A stretch of DNA of 64,000 nt from an uncultured Bacteroidaceae bacterium (GTDB taxonomy: Bacteria > Bacteroidota > Bacteroidia > Bacteroidales > Bacteroidaceae): NCBI GenBank assembly GCA_904502235.1, contig CAJGDP010000007.1, forward strand, positions 1 to 64,000, in the 5' to 3' direction. This document shows positions 1-10,592 of this stretch, piece after piece (positions within the stretch are counted from its first letter, which is position 1; the number at the start of each line of letters is the position of its first letter). The notes beneath the pieces were generated by a model. The model did not search any database, was not told where the DNA came from, and was given only the letters and a program-made list of their open reading frames with translations. The position numbers and the translations under genes were made by a program.

Positions 1-70
1 GGCCTTTTTATGCTTTCCGTTCCATTTTTTTTTACTATTTTCGCGGCTCAATTTCTATTACTGAAAATAT

Positions 71-1381
71 ATGAGCGAAAATAAAAGAGCCTCTTTCGGG
101 GGTAAATTGAGTGTTATTCTGGTTGCGGCCGGCAGTGCCATTGGTCTGGGTGCGCTGTGGCGTTTCCCTTATATTGCCGGCAAACATGGTGGTGCGGCAT
201 TCCTGTTGGTATTCCTTTTGAGTGTGCTTGTGGTTGGTATGCCTGCAATGCTTGCGGAATTTGCCATAGGACGCAGAACACGTATGAACGCTGTGGGAGC
301 ATTCCGCTCTCTTTCAAAGCGTTGGAGCTGGCTGGGTTACAGCGGTGTGCTGTGCGCCTTGTTCATTTCGGGTTATTACTATCTTATTGCCGGATGGTCT
401 TTGGAATATCTTGTGAGTTCTGCAACAACGGAGTTGTACTCTTCGTCGCTCTCCTTCAAGGAGCAGTTCGAAGGGTTCCAGGCATCGTGGCGTCCGCTGA
501 TATATGGTGTTCTGTTTATTGTAATGACGCATTTCATTGTATCGCGTGGTGTGGAAAAGGGTATAGAGAAGGCTGCGAAGGTTATGATGCCTTTGCTCTT
601 TATAATACTTATTGTGATGGCTGTACGTGTGGCATTCATGCCGGGTGCGGCAGAGGGATACCGTTTCTTCCTGTCGTGTGATTTTGCGAAGGCATTCACT
701 CCCGAGACCATCATGATGGCTATTGGTCAGGCATTCTTCTCGCTGTCGGTGGGTATGGGTTGCATGGTTACTTATGCTTCATATTTCAAGAAGAACAATA
801 ACCTTGTTTCAACGTCGCTGAATGTGTCGTTGCTCACTTTGCTTGTGTCGGTTCTTGCGGGATTGGTGATATTCCCTGCTGTGTTCAGCGCGGGCTTGCA
901 ACCAACTGAGGGTGCTTCGCTTGTTTTTGTTACCCTGCCCGAGATTTTCAAGGGTATGCCGCTTGCCCCGCTGTGGTCTACGATTTTCTTTGTACTTGTG
1001 ATGCTTGCTTCGCTAACCTCTACTATCTCGTTCCACGAGGTGCTTACTGCATACTTTGCCGAGGAGTTCAAACTGTCGCGTCAGGCTGCCGCAATAACAA
1101 CTACGGGAATATCTGTTGTGCTGAGTGTGCTCACATTCAGCAAACTCTTCGGTGTGGATTACTTGGATATCTTCGACAAACTCACGGCAAATGTGATGAT
1201 GCCGCTTGGCGCAATGTTCACCTGTGTGCTTGTGTCGTGGTTCCTGGACCGTAAGTTTATGAAGGAGGAGCTTACCAACAACGATACGGTCAACCGCTAT
1301 GTTGCGCCTGTGGTGGTGTTTATGTTAAGGTATATTACACCGTTACTGATATTCTACATATTCGTTGCGAATTTTGTATAG
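71..1381 (+). CDS. Sodium-dependent transporter, NSS/SNF family
   Basis: This 436-residue integral membrane protein belongs to the neurotransmitter:sodium symporter family, which couples uptake of an amino acid or related solute to sodium entry. The family hallmark sits in the first membrane segment at residues 21-34 (GSAIGLGALWRFPY), with the unwound small-residue stretch that binds sodium and substrate. About eleven hydrophobic segments follow, the usual number for bacterial members. The ATG at 71 puts this segment at the expected distance from the N-terminus. The substrate cannot be read from sequence. The gene is alone on its strand and ends in a strong hairpin shared with the convergent murF-alr gene. 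The family call is secure; the substrate is unknown. Confidence 0.93.
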   Translation: MSENKRASFGGKLSVILVAAGSAIGLGALWRFPYIAGKHGGAAFLLVFLLSVLVVGMPAMLAEFAIGRRTRMNAVGAFRSLSKRWSWLGYSGVLCALFISGYYYLIAGWSLEYLVSSATTELYSSSLSFKEQFEGFQASWRPLIYGVLFIVMTHFIVSRGVEKGIEKAAKVMMPLLFIILIVMAVRVAFMPGAAEGYRFFLSCDFAKAFTPETIMMAIGQAFFSLSVGMGCMVTYASYFKKNNNLVSTSLNVSLLTLLVSVLAGLVIFPAVFSAGLQPTEGASLVFVTLPEIFKGMPLAPLWSTIFFVLVMLASLTSTISFHEVLTAYFAEEFKLSRQAAAITTTGISVVLSVLTFSKLFGVDYLDIFDKLTANVMMPLGAMFTCVLVSWFLDRKFMKEELTNNDTVNRYVAPVVVFMLRYITPLLIFYIFVANFV

Positions 1382-1382
1382 G

Positions 1383-1421
1383 AATATTTTGCGGTTGCAG
1401 TGGCTGCAACCGCAAAATATT
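1383..1421. terminator. Bidirectional terminator hairpin
   Basis: A perfect 18-bp inverted repeat (1383-1400 pairing with 1404-1421) with a 3-nt loop lies between the convergent transporter and murF-alr genes. It begins two bases after the transporter stop and touches the murF-alr stop codon. A/T runs on both arms let it work as an intrinsic terminator for both strands. Confidence 0.85.
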
Positions 1422-3901
1422 TAATCGCTGTAATATACGCGCTTTATTCTGTCGGAAACCGATGTGAGCACTTCGTAGGGGATTGTCTCCAGCCATTCGG
1501 CTATTGTCGTTACGGGTAGCTGCTTGCCGAAGATTTCTACAATATCGCCTTCTTTGCAGTCTATGTCTGTAACGTCTACCATGCATACGTCCATGCAGAT
1601 GTTTCCTATGTAGGGGGCTTTCTTGCCGTTTATTATGCAATAGCCTTTGCTGTTGCCCAGACGGCGGTTCAAGCCGTCGGCATATCCTATCGGCAGGGCC
1701 GCTATGCGTGAGTCGCGCTTTAGAGTGCCTTTGCGGCTGTAACCTACGGTCTCGCTTGCAGGAACGTCGTGTATCTGCAATATTATGGTCTTTAATGTGG
1801 ATATGGGGCGCAGGGTAGTGCCGTTTTCTATTGGCGAAATGCCGTACAGTCCTATGCCAAGGCGCACCATGTCGTACTGCACGTCGGTGAATCGTTCTGC
1901 ACCGGCACTGTTGCATATATGGCGCAGTATCTTGTGGTTGAAGGCTTCCTGTAACATGTCGGCGGCCTGCTGAAAGCGTGCAGTCTGTGTACGTGTGAAT
2001 TGGTCGAAAGCAGGGCTGTCGCTTCCTGCAAGATGTGAGAAGACGGAGCGCGGTGTAAGTGCGCTCTGACGTTTGAGCATCTCGATGAGTGCCGGTATCT
2101 CTTCGGGCAGGAATCCCAGACGGTGCATGCCTGTGTCTATCTTTATGTGTATTGGATAGTCGGTTATGCCTTCGTGGCATGCGGCGTGTATGAGCGATTT
2201 GAGCATGCCGAAGCTGAATACTTCGGGCTCGAGTTTGTTGTCGAAGAGTGTGCGGTATGAACTTGGCTCGGGATTCATTACAATTATACCTGTGGTGATG
2301 CCGTCGCGACGCAGTTCTGCTCCTTCGTCGGCTACGGCTACGGCGAGATAGTCGATGTTGCACTCCTGAAGGGTGCGTCCCACTTCGAGTGCTCCGGCTC
2401 CGTATGCCGATGCCTTTACCATACACACGGTCTTGGTCTCGGGTTTCAGGTTGTTGCGGTAACGGTTCAGGTTGTCGCGCAACGCGCTGAGGTTCACTTC
2501 GAGTATGGTCTGATGCACTTTCTTTTCCAATGCTTCTGTTACGTCCTCGAAATGGAATGAGCGCGAGCCTTTTATTAGAATGCATTCGTTGTTCATCTCG
2601 CGCAGTATATGCGATGCAAGCAGCTCTTCGGTGCTGTTGAAGAAGTGGCACTCGATATCCGACTTCCTGAATTTTGAGGCTTGTGAGTTTATATCCTTGC
2701 CTATGCCTATGAATTTCTCAATCTTGCGTTCTTCGAGATATTGCAGCACTATGCGATAGAGGTTCTGTGCGCTTTCACCGGTCTGTTTTATGTCGGCGAG
2801 TATGAGTGTGCGCTTAAGGTGGGGCAGTGTGCTGCCGCGACGCTCCATAAAGTCGAGTGCTATGTCGAGCGATGCAGTGTCGGAATTGTAGCTGTCGTTG
2901 ATGATTATACAACCGCGTTTTCCCTCTTTTACCTCGAGGCGCATGGCTACCGGTTCCAGTTGTGCCATGCGTTCGGCAATCACTTCGGCAGGAATCATCA
3001 GGTACAATGCTGCTGCAAGGCAACTTATCGAGTCTTCGATCGATGCATCGTCGAGGAACGGTATGCGGTAGCTGTTCTCTATTGTAAGATAATGGTATCT
3101 TATTGTGGTACCTGTGTCGTCTTTCTCTATAGAGTGTATGAACAATGGACGTTTGGGGTCCTTGCGCGACCATGCAATCTCGCGCGAGGGCAGATGTGAA
3201 CGGGTTACGCAGTTTGCCATCAACTCGTCGTCGGCATTGTAGATTACTATGTCGCATCTGCGGAACAGAGTGAGTTTTTCAAGGCATTTCTCCTGCATGG
3301 TCTTGAAATTCTCCTGATGTGCGCTGCTTAGGTTGGTTACTATGCCTATTGTTGGCTTTATTATGCTTTGCAGGTTCTCCATCTCGTTCACACGTGATAT
3401 GCCTGCCTCGAATATGCCAAGGGTGCTGTCGCCACTGAGTTTCCATACCGAAAGGGGTACACCTATCTGCGAGTTGTAGCTGCGTGGCGAGCGTGTTACA
3501 TTGTAGTTGCCGGCTGTGAGCTGGTAGAGCCACTCTTTTACAATGGTCTTGCCGTCGCTGCCGGTGATGCCTATTACCGGTATGTTGAACTGTGCGCGGT
3601 GGTGGGCTGCAAGGCTCTGCAGTGCCTTAAGGCTGTCGTTTACCACCAGCAGATTGGCGTTCTCGAGCTCTTCGAAGCCGTCGGTGCGGTTCACTATGAA
3701 GTTGCGGACTCCTCTGTTGTAAAGCTCCTTTACATAGTTGTGTCCGTCGCCATGCTTTGTCTTTATGGCGAAGAAGAGTGTCTCTTCGGGGAAACTGAGC
3801 GAGCGGCTGTCGGTGAGCAGTCGCGCTACTTTGTTGTCGGGGGCAACAATTATGCCGTTTGCCCTTGTTATGGTTCTTATTTGCTCAATAGTGTATTGCA
3901 T
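1421..3901 (-). CDS. Bifunctional MurF ligase / alanine racemase
   Basis: This 826-residue cytoplasmic fusion covers two steps of peptidoglycan precursor synthesis. The N-terminal MurF half adds D-Ala-D-Ala to the UDP-MurNAc-tripeptide; its ATP loop GITGSDGKT is at residues 111-119. The C-terminal half, from about residue 457, is a PLP-dependent alanine racemase that makes the D-alanine. The PLP lysine is K496 in MVKASAYGAG and the catalytic tyrosine is Y721 in TVGYSRKG. This fusion is characteristic of Bacteroidetes. The ATG overlaps the end of the upstream GSCFA gene by 25 nt, so the two are probably co-transcribed. All key motifs are intact and the length is normal. Confidence 0.95.
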   Translation of the reverse strand: MQYTIEQIRTITRANGIIVAPDNKVARLLTDSRSLSFPEETLFFAIKTKHGDGHNYVKELYNRGVRNFIVNRTDGFEELENANLLVVNDSLKALQSLAAHHRAQFNIPVIGITGSDGKTIVKEWLYQLTAGNYNVTRSPRSYNSQIGVPLSVWKLSGDSTLGIFEAGISRVNEMENLQSIIKPTIGIVTNLSSAHQENFKTMQEKCLEKLTLFRRCDIVIYNADDELMANCVTRSHLPSREIAWSRKDPKRPLFIHSIEKDDTGTTIRYHYLTIENSYRIPFLDDASIEDSISCLAAALYLMIPAEVIAERMAQLEPVAMRLEVKEGKRGCIIINDSYNSDTASLDIALDFMERRGSTLPHLKRTLILADIKQTGESAQNLYRIVLQYLEERKIEKFIGIGKDINSQASKFRKSDIECHFFNSTEELLASHILREMNNECILIKGSRSFHFEDVTEALEKKVHQTILEVNLSALRDNLNRYRNNLKPETKTVCMVKASAYGAGALEVGRTLQECNIDYLAVAVADEGAELRRDGITTGIIVMNPEPSSYRTLFDNKLEPEVFSFGMLKSLIHAACHEGITDYPIHIKIDTGMHRLGFLPEEIPALIEMLKRQSALTPRSVFSHLAGSDSPAFDQFTRTQTARFQQAADMLQEAFNHKILRHICNSAGAERFTDVQYDMVRLGIGLYGISPIENGTTLRPISTLKTIILQIHDVPASETVGYSRKGTLKRDSRIAALPIGYADGLNRRLGNSKGYCIINGKKAPYIGNICMDVCMVDVTDIDCKEGDIVEIFGKQLPVTTIAEWLETIPYEVLTSVSDRIKRVYYSD

Positions 3902-4875
3902 CGTTCTTTCTCGTTTTCGAAGTCAAGATACGGATATTTCTCTTCAATGTCAGTCATTTTTCCAAGCAGGTTCCGCAGGAAGTTCCTGTAGCCGTCCGAT
4001 TCGGCATCGAATGGCCGGTGTGCTGTCGCACGTACAACGGCTTCAATCTCTTCGTTGAGCTTTATAGTCTCTTTGTTGAAGTAGCAATTGCCGAAGCATT
4101 CCCAAATGTATTCCACGGCAACCGGGGACGGGTGTACCATATCGTCGGCATAGAAACGGTAGTCGCGCAGTTCGTCGAGCACGATTTCGTATGCAGGGAA
4201 ATAGAGAACATTCCCGGGGTAGAGCGACATTATCCTGTCTATGGCAAGCAGCAGGGTTGCCTTGCTCTTCTGGTTGTCGTGCGCTCCGTCGCGCAGGTGT
4301 CTTATGGGGCTTACCGTAAATATGAGCCTTGTATCGGGATTTATGGCGCGTAGCTTGTCGATGATGCGCGATGTGGCTTCCACAATCTCTTCTATGCCCA
4401 GCAGTCGACGTGTGAATGTGTCTGCAGGCAATTTGTGGCAGTTGCCCACAATGGTGTTGTCGCTCTTACGTGTGTATGCGTATGCGGTTCCCAATGTGAT
4501 TATCACCGTGTCGCACTCCTTTATTCTGTTGTGGTTCTCTTCTATGCCGTTGTTTATGACATGCAACAGTTCCTCTTTTGTGTTGCGTGAGAAGTCGCCG
4601 TGATGCAGTATGCTGTGCCACTTTCCGCCATGTTCAACCAGTTCGGGCGAATCTGTGCCGAAGAGTCTGCCGTCGATAATCCGCTCAAACATGGCTGATA
4701 TCGACAGGGGGTTATACAACACTCCGAAAGGATTTATTCCTATGTTGAATTTCCTTTCGGCAAGCTTTGCTCCTATGTTGCTTGCAAAACAGGACCCTGC
4801 GAGCAGAATGTTGCTTCTGTGGGTTATGTTATGCTCGCCTTCGGGCAGCTCGATAGTGGTTCTGAAGCGTGTCAT
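3877..4875 (-). CDS. GSCFA domain protein
   Basis: This 332-residue protein has the motif GSCFA near residues 27-31 that names the family (PF08885), followed by a conserved segment on the strand FNIGINPFGVLYNP. The family has an SGNH-hydrolase-like fold, and later blocks such as ITLGTAYAY and the DDMVHPSP segment fit a Ser/Asp-His hydrolase arrangement. There is no signal peptide, so it is likely cytoplasmic. The biochemical role is unknown. It overlaps murF-alr, which hints at envelope metabolism, but that is inference from position only. Confidence 0.85.
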   Translation of the reverse strand: MTRFRTTIELPEGEHNITHRSNILLAGSCFASNIGAKLAERKFNIGINPFGVLYNPLSISAMFERIIDGRLFGTDSPELVEHGGKWHSILHHGDFSRNTKEELLHVINNGIEENHNRIKECDTVIITLGTAYAYTRKSDNTIVGNCHKLPADTFTRRLLGIEEIVEATSRIIDKLRAINPDTRLIFTVSPIRHLRDGAHDNQKSKATLLLAIDRIMSLYPGNVLYFPAYEIVLDELRDYRFYADDMVHPSPVAVEYIWECFGNCYFNKETIKLNEEIEAVVRATAHRPFDAESDGYRNFLRNLLGKMTDIEEKYPYLDFENEKERCNTLLSK

Positions 4876-4911
4876 TATTGTTGAGAATACTTTCTGTAAT
4901 TCAAATTAATG

Positions 4912-4950
4912 CAAAAATAGTTAACTTCATTAAGAAATATAGTATATTTG
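4912..4950. promoter_or_regulatory. Divergent promoter region, GSCFA / dxs
   Basis: On the plus strand TATATTTG at 4943-4950 matches the Bacteroidetes -7 consensus TAnnTTTG upstream of dxs; a -33 element is weak (GTTAAC near 4920). On the minus strand CAAAAATA at 4912-4919 reads TATTTTTG toward the GSCFA gene. The two promoters are only about 24 bp apart. Confidence 0.5.
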
Positions 4951-5011
4951 TACAGAAATTGTAAAGAGTATGCCTGTTTATGTGAACATGCATGCGTAAA
5001 ACATTCAGGAA

Positions 5012-6907
5012 ATGGAAGATTTGACAAAATATCCTTTGCTTTCGAAGATAAATTCACCTGCCGACCTCAGGCAACTGCCCGAGAAGGATTTGCCGCAGGT
5101 GTGCAGCGAGCTTAGGGAATTCATAATAGACTCTTTGGCGAATAATCCGGGCCATTTTGCATCGAGTCTCGGCTCGGTGGAACTGACCGTGGCTCTGCAT
5201 TATGTATTTTCCACTCCCGACGATAAACTGGTGTGGGATGTGGGACATCAGGCATACGGTCATAAGATTCTTACAGGACGCAGGGACCGTTTTCACACAA
5301 ACCGCAGGTTCGGTGGCATAAAGCCGTTCCCTTCGCCCGAGGAGAGTGAATACGATTCTTTTGTTGCAGGTCATGCCTCTACCTCCATATCGGCGGCGTT
5401 GGGCTTGTCGGTTTCTGCAAAACTGCAAGGACGCGATGAACATGTGGTGGCAATAATCGGTGACGGTTCAATGAGTGGTGGTCTGGCATACGAGGGTTTG
5501 AACAACCTTTCGAACACTCCAAACAACCTGCTTGTTATCCTTAACGACAACAATATGTCTATCGACAAGAGTGTGGGTGGCATGAGCCAGCTGCTCATAT
5601 CCATGCACTCTTCAAGAATGTATAACAAGATACGCTTCAAGATTGCCCAAGGATTGCGTAAGATTGGTCTTCTGAACGAGGAACGTGCGAATGCGCTCAT
5701 CCGTTTCAACAACGGTCTTAAGGCAATGCTTTTCCGCCAACGTAACATCTTCGAGGGCATGAGTGCACGATATTTCGGTCCTATAAACGGACACGATGTG
5801 CACGAACTGGTGCGTATGCTGCGCAGTATAAAGGATATGAAAGGTCCGCGTATGTTGCATATACACACCACCAAGGGTAAGGGTTGGGAGCCTGCCGAAA
5901 AGAATGCGACAGTATGGCATCAGCCGGGAATGTTTGATATTGAAACCGGTGAGCGTATTGTTACCGAGGGTGGCAGTCCGCGTTTTCAGGATGTGTTCGG
6001 TGAGACTCTTGTGGAACTGGCAAAGGCTGATGAACGCATCATCGGAATCACTCCTGCCATGCCTACAGGATGTTCTATGAACAAACTTATGAATGAGTTG
6101 CCAGAGCGTTTCTTTGATGTGGGTATTGCCGAAGGTCATGCGGTAACATTCTCTGCCGGACTGGCAAAGGGTGGTGCTGTGCCGTTCTGCAACATATACT
6201 CTTCGTTCATGCAGCGCGGATACGACAACCTTATACACGATGTGGCGCTTCAGCGTCTGAACTTCGTGCTCTGTCTCGACAGAGCGGGTATCGTGGGTGA
6301 GGACGGTCCTACGCATCATGGTGCTTTCGACCTTGCTTATCTGCGTCCGATACCGAATCTTACGATATCATCGCCTTACGATGAGTGCGAGTTGCGAAGA
6401 CTGATGTTCACTGCCGTGCAACCCGACATGGGTGCGTTTGTGATACGCTATCCGCGTGGTAAGGGCTCGCTGGTTGATTGGCGTTGTCCGCTCCAGGCGG
6501 TTGAAGTCGGCAAGGGACGTCTCATGCGTCAGGGAAGCGACATGGCATTCCTTACAATCGGTCCGCTTGGCAAGGTTATGGAGAGTGTTGTTGATGAGGC
6601 TGTAAAGCAGGGCGTGAGTGTGGCACACTACGATATGCGTTTCCTTAAACCGATAGATACCGATATCCTGCGCGAAGTGGGTGAAAAGTTCAAGTATGTT
6701 GTTACGCTGGAAGATGGTTGTGTAACCGGAGGTTTGGGAAGTGCAGTTGTTGAATATATGGCTGAAAACGGTTATAATCCTGCAATAAGGATTCTGGGTA
6801 TTCCCGACAGGTTTGTGGAGCACGGAACACCCGAAGAGTTGTACCGTGTGTGCGGTATGGATAAAGAGAGTGTGTTGGACGCTATCCTTAATTTCAAGAA
6901 TTTATGA
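5012..6907 (+). CDS. dxs: 1-deoxy-D-xylulose-5-phosphate synthase
   Basis: This 631-residue thiamine diphosphate enzyme condenses pyruvate and glyceraldehyde 3-phosphate to DXP, the entry step of the MEP isoprenoid pathway. The TPP/Mg binding motif starts with GDG at residues 150-152 and continues to the LNDNNMS block about 30 residues later. The transketolase pyrimidine-binding and C-terminal domains follow ([11 protein letters not shown] and the catalytic region [15 protein letters not shown]). Length is standard. Its stop overlaps the trkA start by 4 nt (ATGA), so it heads a dxs-trkA-trkH operon. ispG, a later enzyme of the same pathway, lies at 18.7 kb. Confidence 0.97.
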   Translation: MEDLTKYPLLSKINSPADLRQLPEKDLPQVCSELREFIIDSLANNPGHFASSLGSVELTVALHYVFSTPDDKLVWDVGHQAYGHKILTGRRDRFHTNRRFGGIKPFPSPEESEYDSFVAGHASTSISAALGLSVSAKLQGRDEHVVAIIGDGSMSGGLAYEGLNNLSNTPNNLLVILNDNNMSIDKSVGGMSQLLISMHSSRMYNKIRFKIAQGLRKIGLLNEERANALIRFNNGLKAMLFRQRNIFEGMSARYFGPINGHDVHELVRMLRSIKDMKGPRMLHIHTTKGKGWEPAEKNATVWHQPGMFDIETGERIVTEGGSPRFQDVFGETLVELAKADERIIGITPAMPTGCSMNKLMNELPERFFDVGIAEGHAVTFSAGLAKGGAVPFCNIYSSFMQRGYDNLIHDVALQRLNFVLCLDRAGIVGEDGPTHHGAFDLAYLRPIPNLTISSPYDECELRRLMFTAVQPDMGAFVIRYPRGKGSLVDWRCPLQAVEVGKGRLMRQGSDMAFLTIGPLGKVMESVVDEAVKQGVSVAHYDMRFLKPIDTDILREVGEKFKYVVTLEDGCVTGGLGSAVVEYMAENGYNPAIRILGIPDRFVEHGTPEELYRVCGMDKESVLDAILNFKNL

Positions 6908-8241
6908 GAATTGTCATAGCCGGTGCCGGTGCCGTGGGAACTCACTTGGCGAAGATGCTCTCGGTGGAAAACGAGAATGTTGTTCTGCTTGACGAGAGCG
7001 AGGAGAAACTTGGTAAGATGGAGTCGCTGTTCGACTTGCAGGCTATTGTGGGGGATCCTACAAAAATCTCGGCACAGAAGTCGGCAGGCGTGGACAATGC
7101 GGAACTTTTTGTTGCCGTTACTCCCGATGAGAGCCGTAACATTACGGCATGTATCATTGCACACTATCTTGGAGCAAAGAAGACCATTGCCCGTATCGAC
7201 AATTATGAATATCTGCAACCCAAGCACAAATCGTATTTCGAGTCGCTGGGTGTGGATACGCTTATCTACCCCGAACAGCTTGCCGCCGAGGAGATAGCTA
7301 CCAATATCAAATATAGTTGGATGCGCCAGATGCTCGAGTTCGAGAACGGTGCGCTGGTGATGATTGGTGTGAAGATAAGGGAGAATGCCACTATCAAGGA
7401 TATTCCCCTCAAGGACTTCCCGGCAGACATTCCTTATCATGTGGTTGCCATACAACGTGGCGATGAAACCATTATTCCGCGTGGTAACGACATGATTCAG
7501 GTAAACGACCTTGTCTGTTTCATGACAACAGCCGAGAAGATTCAGTATATGCGTACCATCTGCGGTAAAGAGGATTTTACCGAGGTGAGCAGTCTTATAA
7601 TAATGGGTGGCAGTCGCATTGCTGTGCGTACGGCAAATCTTATCCCCGACAATATAAACGTAAAGATTATAGAGAGCGACCTTGCCCGTTGCCACAAACT
7701 TGTTGAGCTTGTGGACGACCGTGTGATGATTATCAACGGCGACGCACGTGATCCCGAACTGTTGCGTAGCGAGGGTATAGAGCGCACCGATGCCTTCATT
7801 GCTCTTGGCGACAACTCCGAGACGAATATCCTTGCCTGCATGGCAGCAAAGCGTGGCGGTGTTTATCGTACAATATCAGAGATCGAGAACATCGACTATA
7901 TATCCATGGCAGAGAGTATGGACATAGGTTCGGTAATCAACAAGAAGAAGATTGCCGCGAGCAAGATTTTCCAGATGTTGCTGAATACCGATGTGCTCAG
8001 CGTGAAGTGTCTTACCTTCATCGAGGCTGTTGTTGCAGAATTCCCTGTGCGCGAAGGCAGTTACATAACAAGGAAGCCTGTGAAGAGTCTTGGTCTGCCC
8101 GATGGTGCAAACATCGGTGGTCTTATACGTAACGGTGAAGGTATGCATGTAACAGGTAACACCATGATACAGGACGGCGACCATGTGGTAATATTCTGTC
8201 GTGAGCACGTGCTCAAGAAATTGGAAAAATTCTTCAAGTGA
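6904..8241 (+). CDS. trkA: Trk potassium uptake NAD-binding regulator TrkA
   Basis: This 445-residue cytoplasmic gating subunit of the Trk potassium channel has two tandem RCK/KTN halves. The first Rossmann motif is [11 protein letters not shown] at about residues 6-16. A second, more divergent nucleotide-binding fold begins near [11 protein letters not shown] around residue 234. Each is followed by a TrkA-C domain. It overlaps dxs by 4 nt upstream and trkH by 4 nt downstream, so translational coupling with its channel partner is very likely. Confidence 0.96.
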   Translation: MRIVIAGAGAVGTHLAKMLSVENENVVLLDESEEKLGKMESLFDLQAIVGDPTKISAQKSAGVDNAELFVAVTPDESRNITACIIAHYLGAKKTIARIDNYEYLQPKHKSYFESLGVDTLIYPEQLAAEEIATNIKYSWMRQMLEFENGALVMIGVKIRENATIKDIPLKDFPADIPYHVVAIQRGDETIIPRGNDMIQVNDLVCFMTTAEKIQYMRTICGKEDFTEVSSLIIMGGSRIAVRTANLIPDNINVKIIESDLARCHKLVELVDDRVMIINGDARDPELLRSEGIERTDAFIALGDNSETNILACMAAKRGGVYRTISEIENIDYISMAESMDIGSVINKKKIAASKIFQMLLNTDVLSVKCLTFIEAVVAEFPVREGSYITRKPVKSLGLPDGANIGGLIRNGEGMHVTGNTMIQDGDHVVIFCREHVLKKLEKFFK

Positions 8242-9695
8242 TGTTTCATCCCAAAATAATATTCCGCATTATTGGAATGCTGCTTTTTGTTGAAGCGATA
8301 TTCCTACTTGGCAGCGTTCCCGTTGCCTTATATTACGATGAACCAATGATGCGTCCGTTGCTTATATCCATTGCAGCCATGGTGGGCGTGGGTACTCTGT
8401 TCACTATTGCATGCAGGGGAACGGAACGCAATATATCGCGCAAGGACGGATATGTGGTTGTAACGCTTTGCTGGATAATATTCTCTTTGTTCGGCTCGTT
8501 GCCCTATATGCTGTCGGGGGATATCCCCACGTTTACCGATGCCTTTTATGAAACAATGTCGGGATTCTCCACCACCGGTGCAACAATCCTCACCGATATA
8601 GAGGCTCTGCCCAAGTCGTTGCTTTTCTGGCGTATGATGACGCATTGGGTAGGTGGTTTGGGAATAGTATTCTTCACGGTTGCAATATTCCCGATATTCG
8701 GATTGAGCGATATTCATCTTTTTGCGGCGGAATCAGTGGGGCCCATGCGCTCAAAACTGCATCCGCGAATATCGGTTACGGCACGTTGGATTCTTACGAT
8801 ATATGTGGGGCTTACAATCATTGCATCGGTTTCGTTCCGCTTTGCAGGCATGGGATGGTTCGATGCCGTTTGTCACTCCATGTCAACCATAGCAACAGGC
8901 GGTTTCTCTACAAAACAGGCAAGCATAGCGGCATTCAATTCGCCGTTGATTGAGTACGTAACAACATTGTTCATGTTCCTTAGCGGTATAAACATGTCGT
9001 TGTTGTACCTGTTCATCTTCAAGTTCCGTTTCAAGGAACTGTTCCGCGATACAGAGGTAAAGACATATGCATCTATTGTTCTGATTTTCACCGTAGCAAT
9101 AACTGCCGGATTATATTTTACTGCAATGCCTGATGTTGAACTCTCGTTCCGTACAGCACTGTTCCAGGTGGTATCGGTGCAGACAACCACGGGCTTTGCC
9201 ACAGCCAACTATGTTATATGGTTGCCTATATTGTGGCTTCTGCTCTGTGCTCTTATGTTCTTCGGAGCCTGCTCGGGTTCCACTTCGGGAGCCATGAAGT
9301 GTGTGCGCATATCTATCCTTTTCAAGGTGATGATAAATGAATTCAAGCGTATTGTGCATCCAAATGCCGTAATTCCCGTGCGTATGGCAGGAAAGGTTGT
9401 ACCCACATCGGTGCAGTCGGCAATTCTTGCCTATACTGTAATATACATATTTATGCTTATTATTGGACTCGTTGTCAATATGTGCTTCGGTATGGATTTC
9501 CTTGATTCATTCGGCCTCTCTGTGGCTTCTGTGGGTAATGTGGGACCTGCGCTCGGTCATTATGGTCCTATGGACTCCTTTGCCACACTGCCTTCGGTTG
9601 TCAAGTGGTTCAGTGCATTCCAGATGCTTGTAGGCCGTCTTGAATTCTTTGCGGTGTTGCTGCTGCTCACGCCGGTGTTCTGGAAGAAGAGATAG
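8238..9695 (+). CDS. trkH: Trk potassium uptake channel TrkH
   Basis: This 485-residue membrane protein forms the potassium-conducting subunit that pairs with TrkA. It shows the fourfold membrane-pore-membrane architecture. The selectivity-filter segments are visible as STTGAT, ATGGFST, TTTGFAT and VGNVGP. About ten hydrophobic spans are present. The ATG lies in an ATGA overlap with trkA, and the operon ends in a clear intrinsic terminator 17 nt downstream. Confidence 0.96.
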   Translation: MMFHPKIIFRIIGMLLFVEAIFLLGSVPVALYYDEPMMRPLLISIAAMVGVGTLFTIACRGTERNISRKDGYVVVTLCWIIFSLFGSLPYMLSGDIPTFTDAFYETMSGFSTTGATILTDIEALPKSLLFWRMMTHWVGGLGIVFFTVAIFPIFGLSDIHLFAAESVGPMRSKLHPRISVTARWILTIYVGLTIIASVSFRFAGMGWFDAVCHSMSTIATGGFSTKQASIAAFNSPLIEYVTTLFMFLSGINMSLLYLFIFKFRFKELFRDTEVKTYASIVLIFTVAITAGLYFTAMPDVELSFRTALFQVVSVQTTTGFATANYVIWLPILWLLLCALMFFGACSGSTSGAMKCVRISILFKVMINEFKRIVHPNAVIPVRMAGKVVPTSVQSAILAYTVIYIFMLIIGLVVNMCFGMDFLDSFGLSVASVGNVGPALGHYGPMDSFATLPSVVKWFSAFQMLVGRLEFFAVLLLLTPVFWKKR

Positions 9696-9711
9696 TAATC
9701 AAGAATATGTG

Positions 9712-9741
9712 TCCCGCTCTGAAAAGAGCGGGATATTTTTT
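9712..9741 (+). terminator. Intrinsic terminator after trkH
   Basis: A 9-bp perfect stem (9712-9720 with 9725-9733, TCCCGCTCT / AGAGCGGGA) with a GAAA loop is followed by TATTTTTTT, a textbook rho-independent terminator for the dxs-trkA-trkH operon. Confidence 0.92.
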
Positions 9742-9853
9742 TAATACTTCGGCAAATGATTAATAAATACTCTTTCCAGTCTTGATCTGTTGGTGTAAAG
9801 AATATCTATTTTCGTAGAGTTTATGTAATTATTAAATTCTAAATAAAACTCTT

Positions 9854-10549
9854 ATGAAAAAGACTTTTTTTACTTTTTGGATGATGCTTGCTTTTCTCTC
9901 TCCGTTGCTTGTATCGTGCGATAACGAAGGTGATGATTTAGGCTCCGGCAACAATGCTCATGAATATGTTGATCTTGGCTTGCCAAGTGGCTTGAAGTGG
10001 GCAACATGCAATGTGGGTGCCACAACACCCGAGGAATATGGCAATTATTATTGCTGGGGTGAGATAGAGATCGAAATGGGTGATTATGATTGGTCGGCAT
10101 ATAGCTGGTCGTACGATGCCTACAATACCATGACCAAATACAACACCAATGAACTGTTCGGATTTAAAGGATTTGTTGATGGCAAAAATGTTCTTGATGC
10201 CGAAGATGACGTTGCCGCTGTTCTATGGGGTGGTAACTGGCGTATGCCCACAAAACTGGAAGTTCAGGAGCTTATTGATAATTGCGAATGGGAGTGGACA
10301 TTGCAGAATGGTGTAAAGGGTTGTCGTGTAGCAAGCAAGGTTAACGGCAACAGCATATTCTTGCCTGCTGCCGGTTCTATGGAAGATGATGAACTGATAT
10401 CAGAAAGTATTAACGGTTGCTATTGGACGAAATCGTTGCACGAAAAGGTAACCAACAGCGCGTATCAGTTACTCTTCGGAATCAGTTACCGTAATGCTTA
10501 TTACAGTTATAGAAATAATGGCTATGTGGTACGTCCTGTTTGTAAATGA
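9854..10549 (+). CDS. FISUMP-domain lipoprotein
   Basis: This 231-residue protein begins with a lipoprotein signal peptide ending in the lipobox LLVSC (Cys about residue 22), so it should be anchored on the outer membrane. The rest matches the Fibrobacter succinogenes major paralogous domain: EYVDLGLPSGLKWATCNVGA near residue 37, a WGGNWRMPT block in the middle, and a closing YVVRPVC. Such proteins are common, variable surface lipoproteins in Prevotella and Bacteroides with no known activity. A fragment of the same domain lies at 58749-58955. It may be co-transcribed with the broken LRR gene just downstream. Confidence 0.8.
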   Translation: MKKTFFTFWMMLAFLSPLLVSCDNEGDDLGSGNNAHEYVDLGLPSGLKWATCNVGATTPEEYGNYYCWGEIEIEMGDYDWSAYSWSYDAYNTMTKYNTNELFGFKGFVDGKNVLDAEDDVAAVLWGGNWRMPTKLEVQELIDNCEWEWTLQNGVKGCRVASKVNGNSIFLPAAGSMEDDELISESINGCYWTKSLHEKVTNSAYQLLFGISYRNAYYSYRNNGYVVRPVCK

Positions 10550-10592
10550 CAATATAACAGCAGACTTCTTAAACATTTAAATAAGAATTACA

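Noticed and set aside
1335..2651. Long open frame of 438 codons on the minus strand
   Set aside because: It lies inside murF-alr in another frame, is extremely rich in Arg and His with no domain, and has no start signal. It is a codon-usage shadow.
6772..7695. 307-codon open frame on the minus strand across dxs and trkA
   Set aside because: It is antisense to two well-supported genes and has no recognisable motif.
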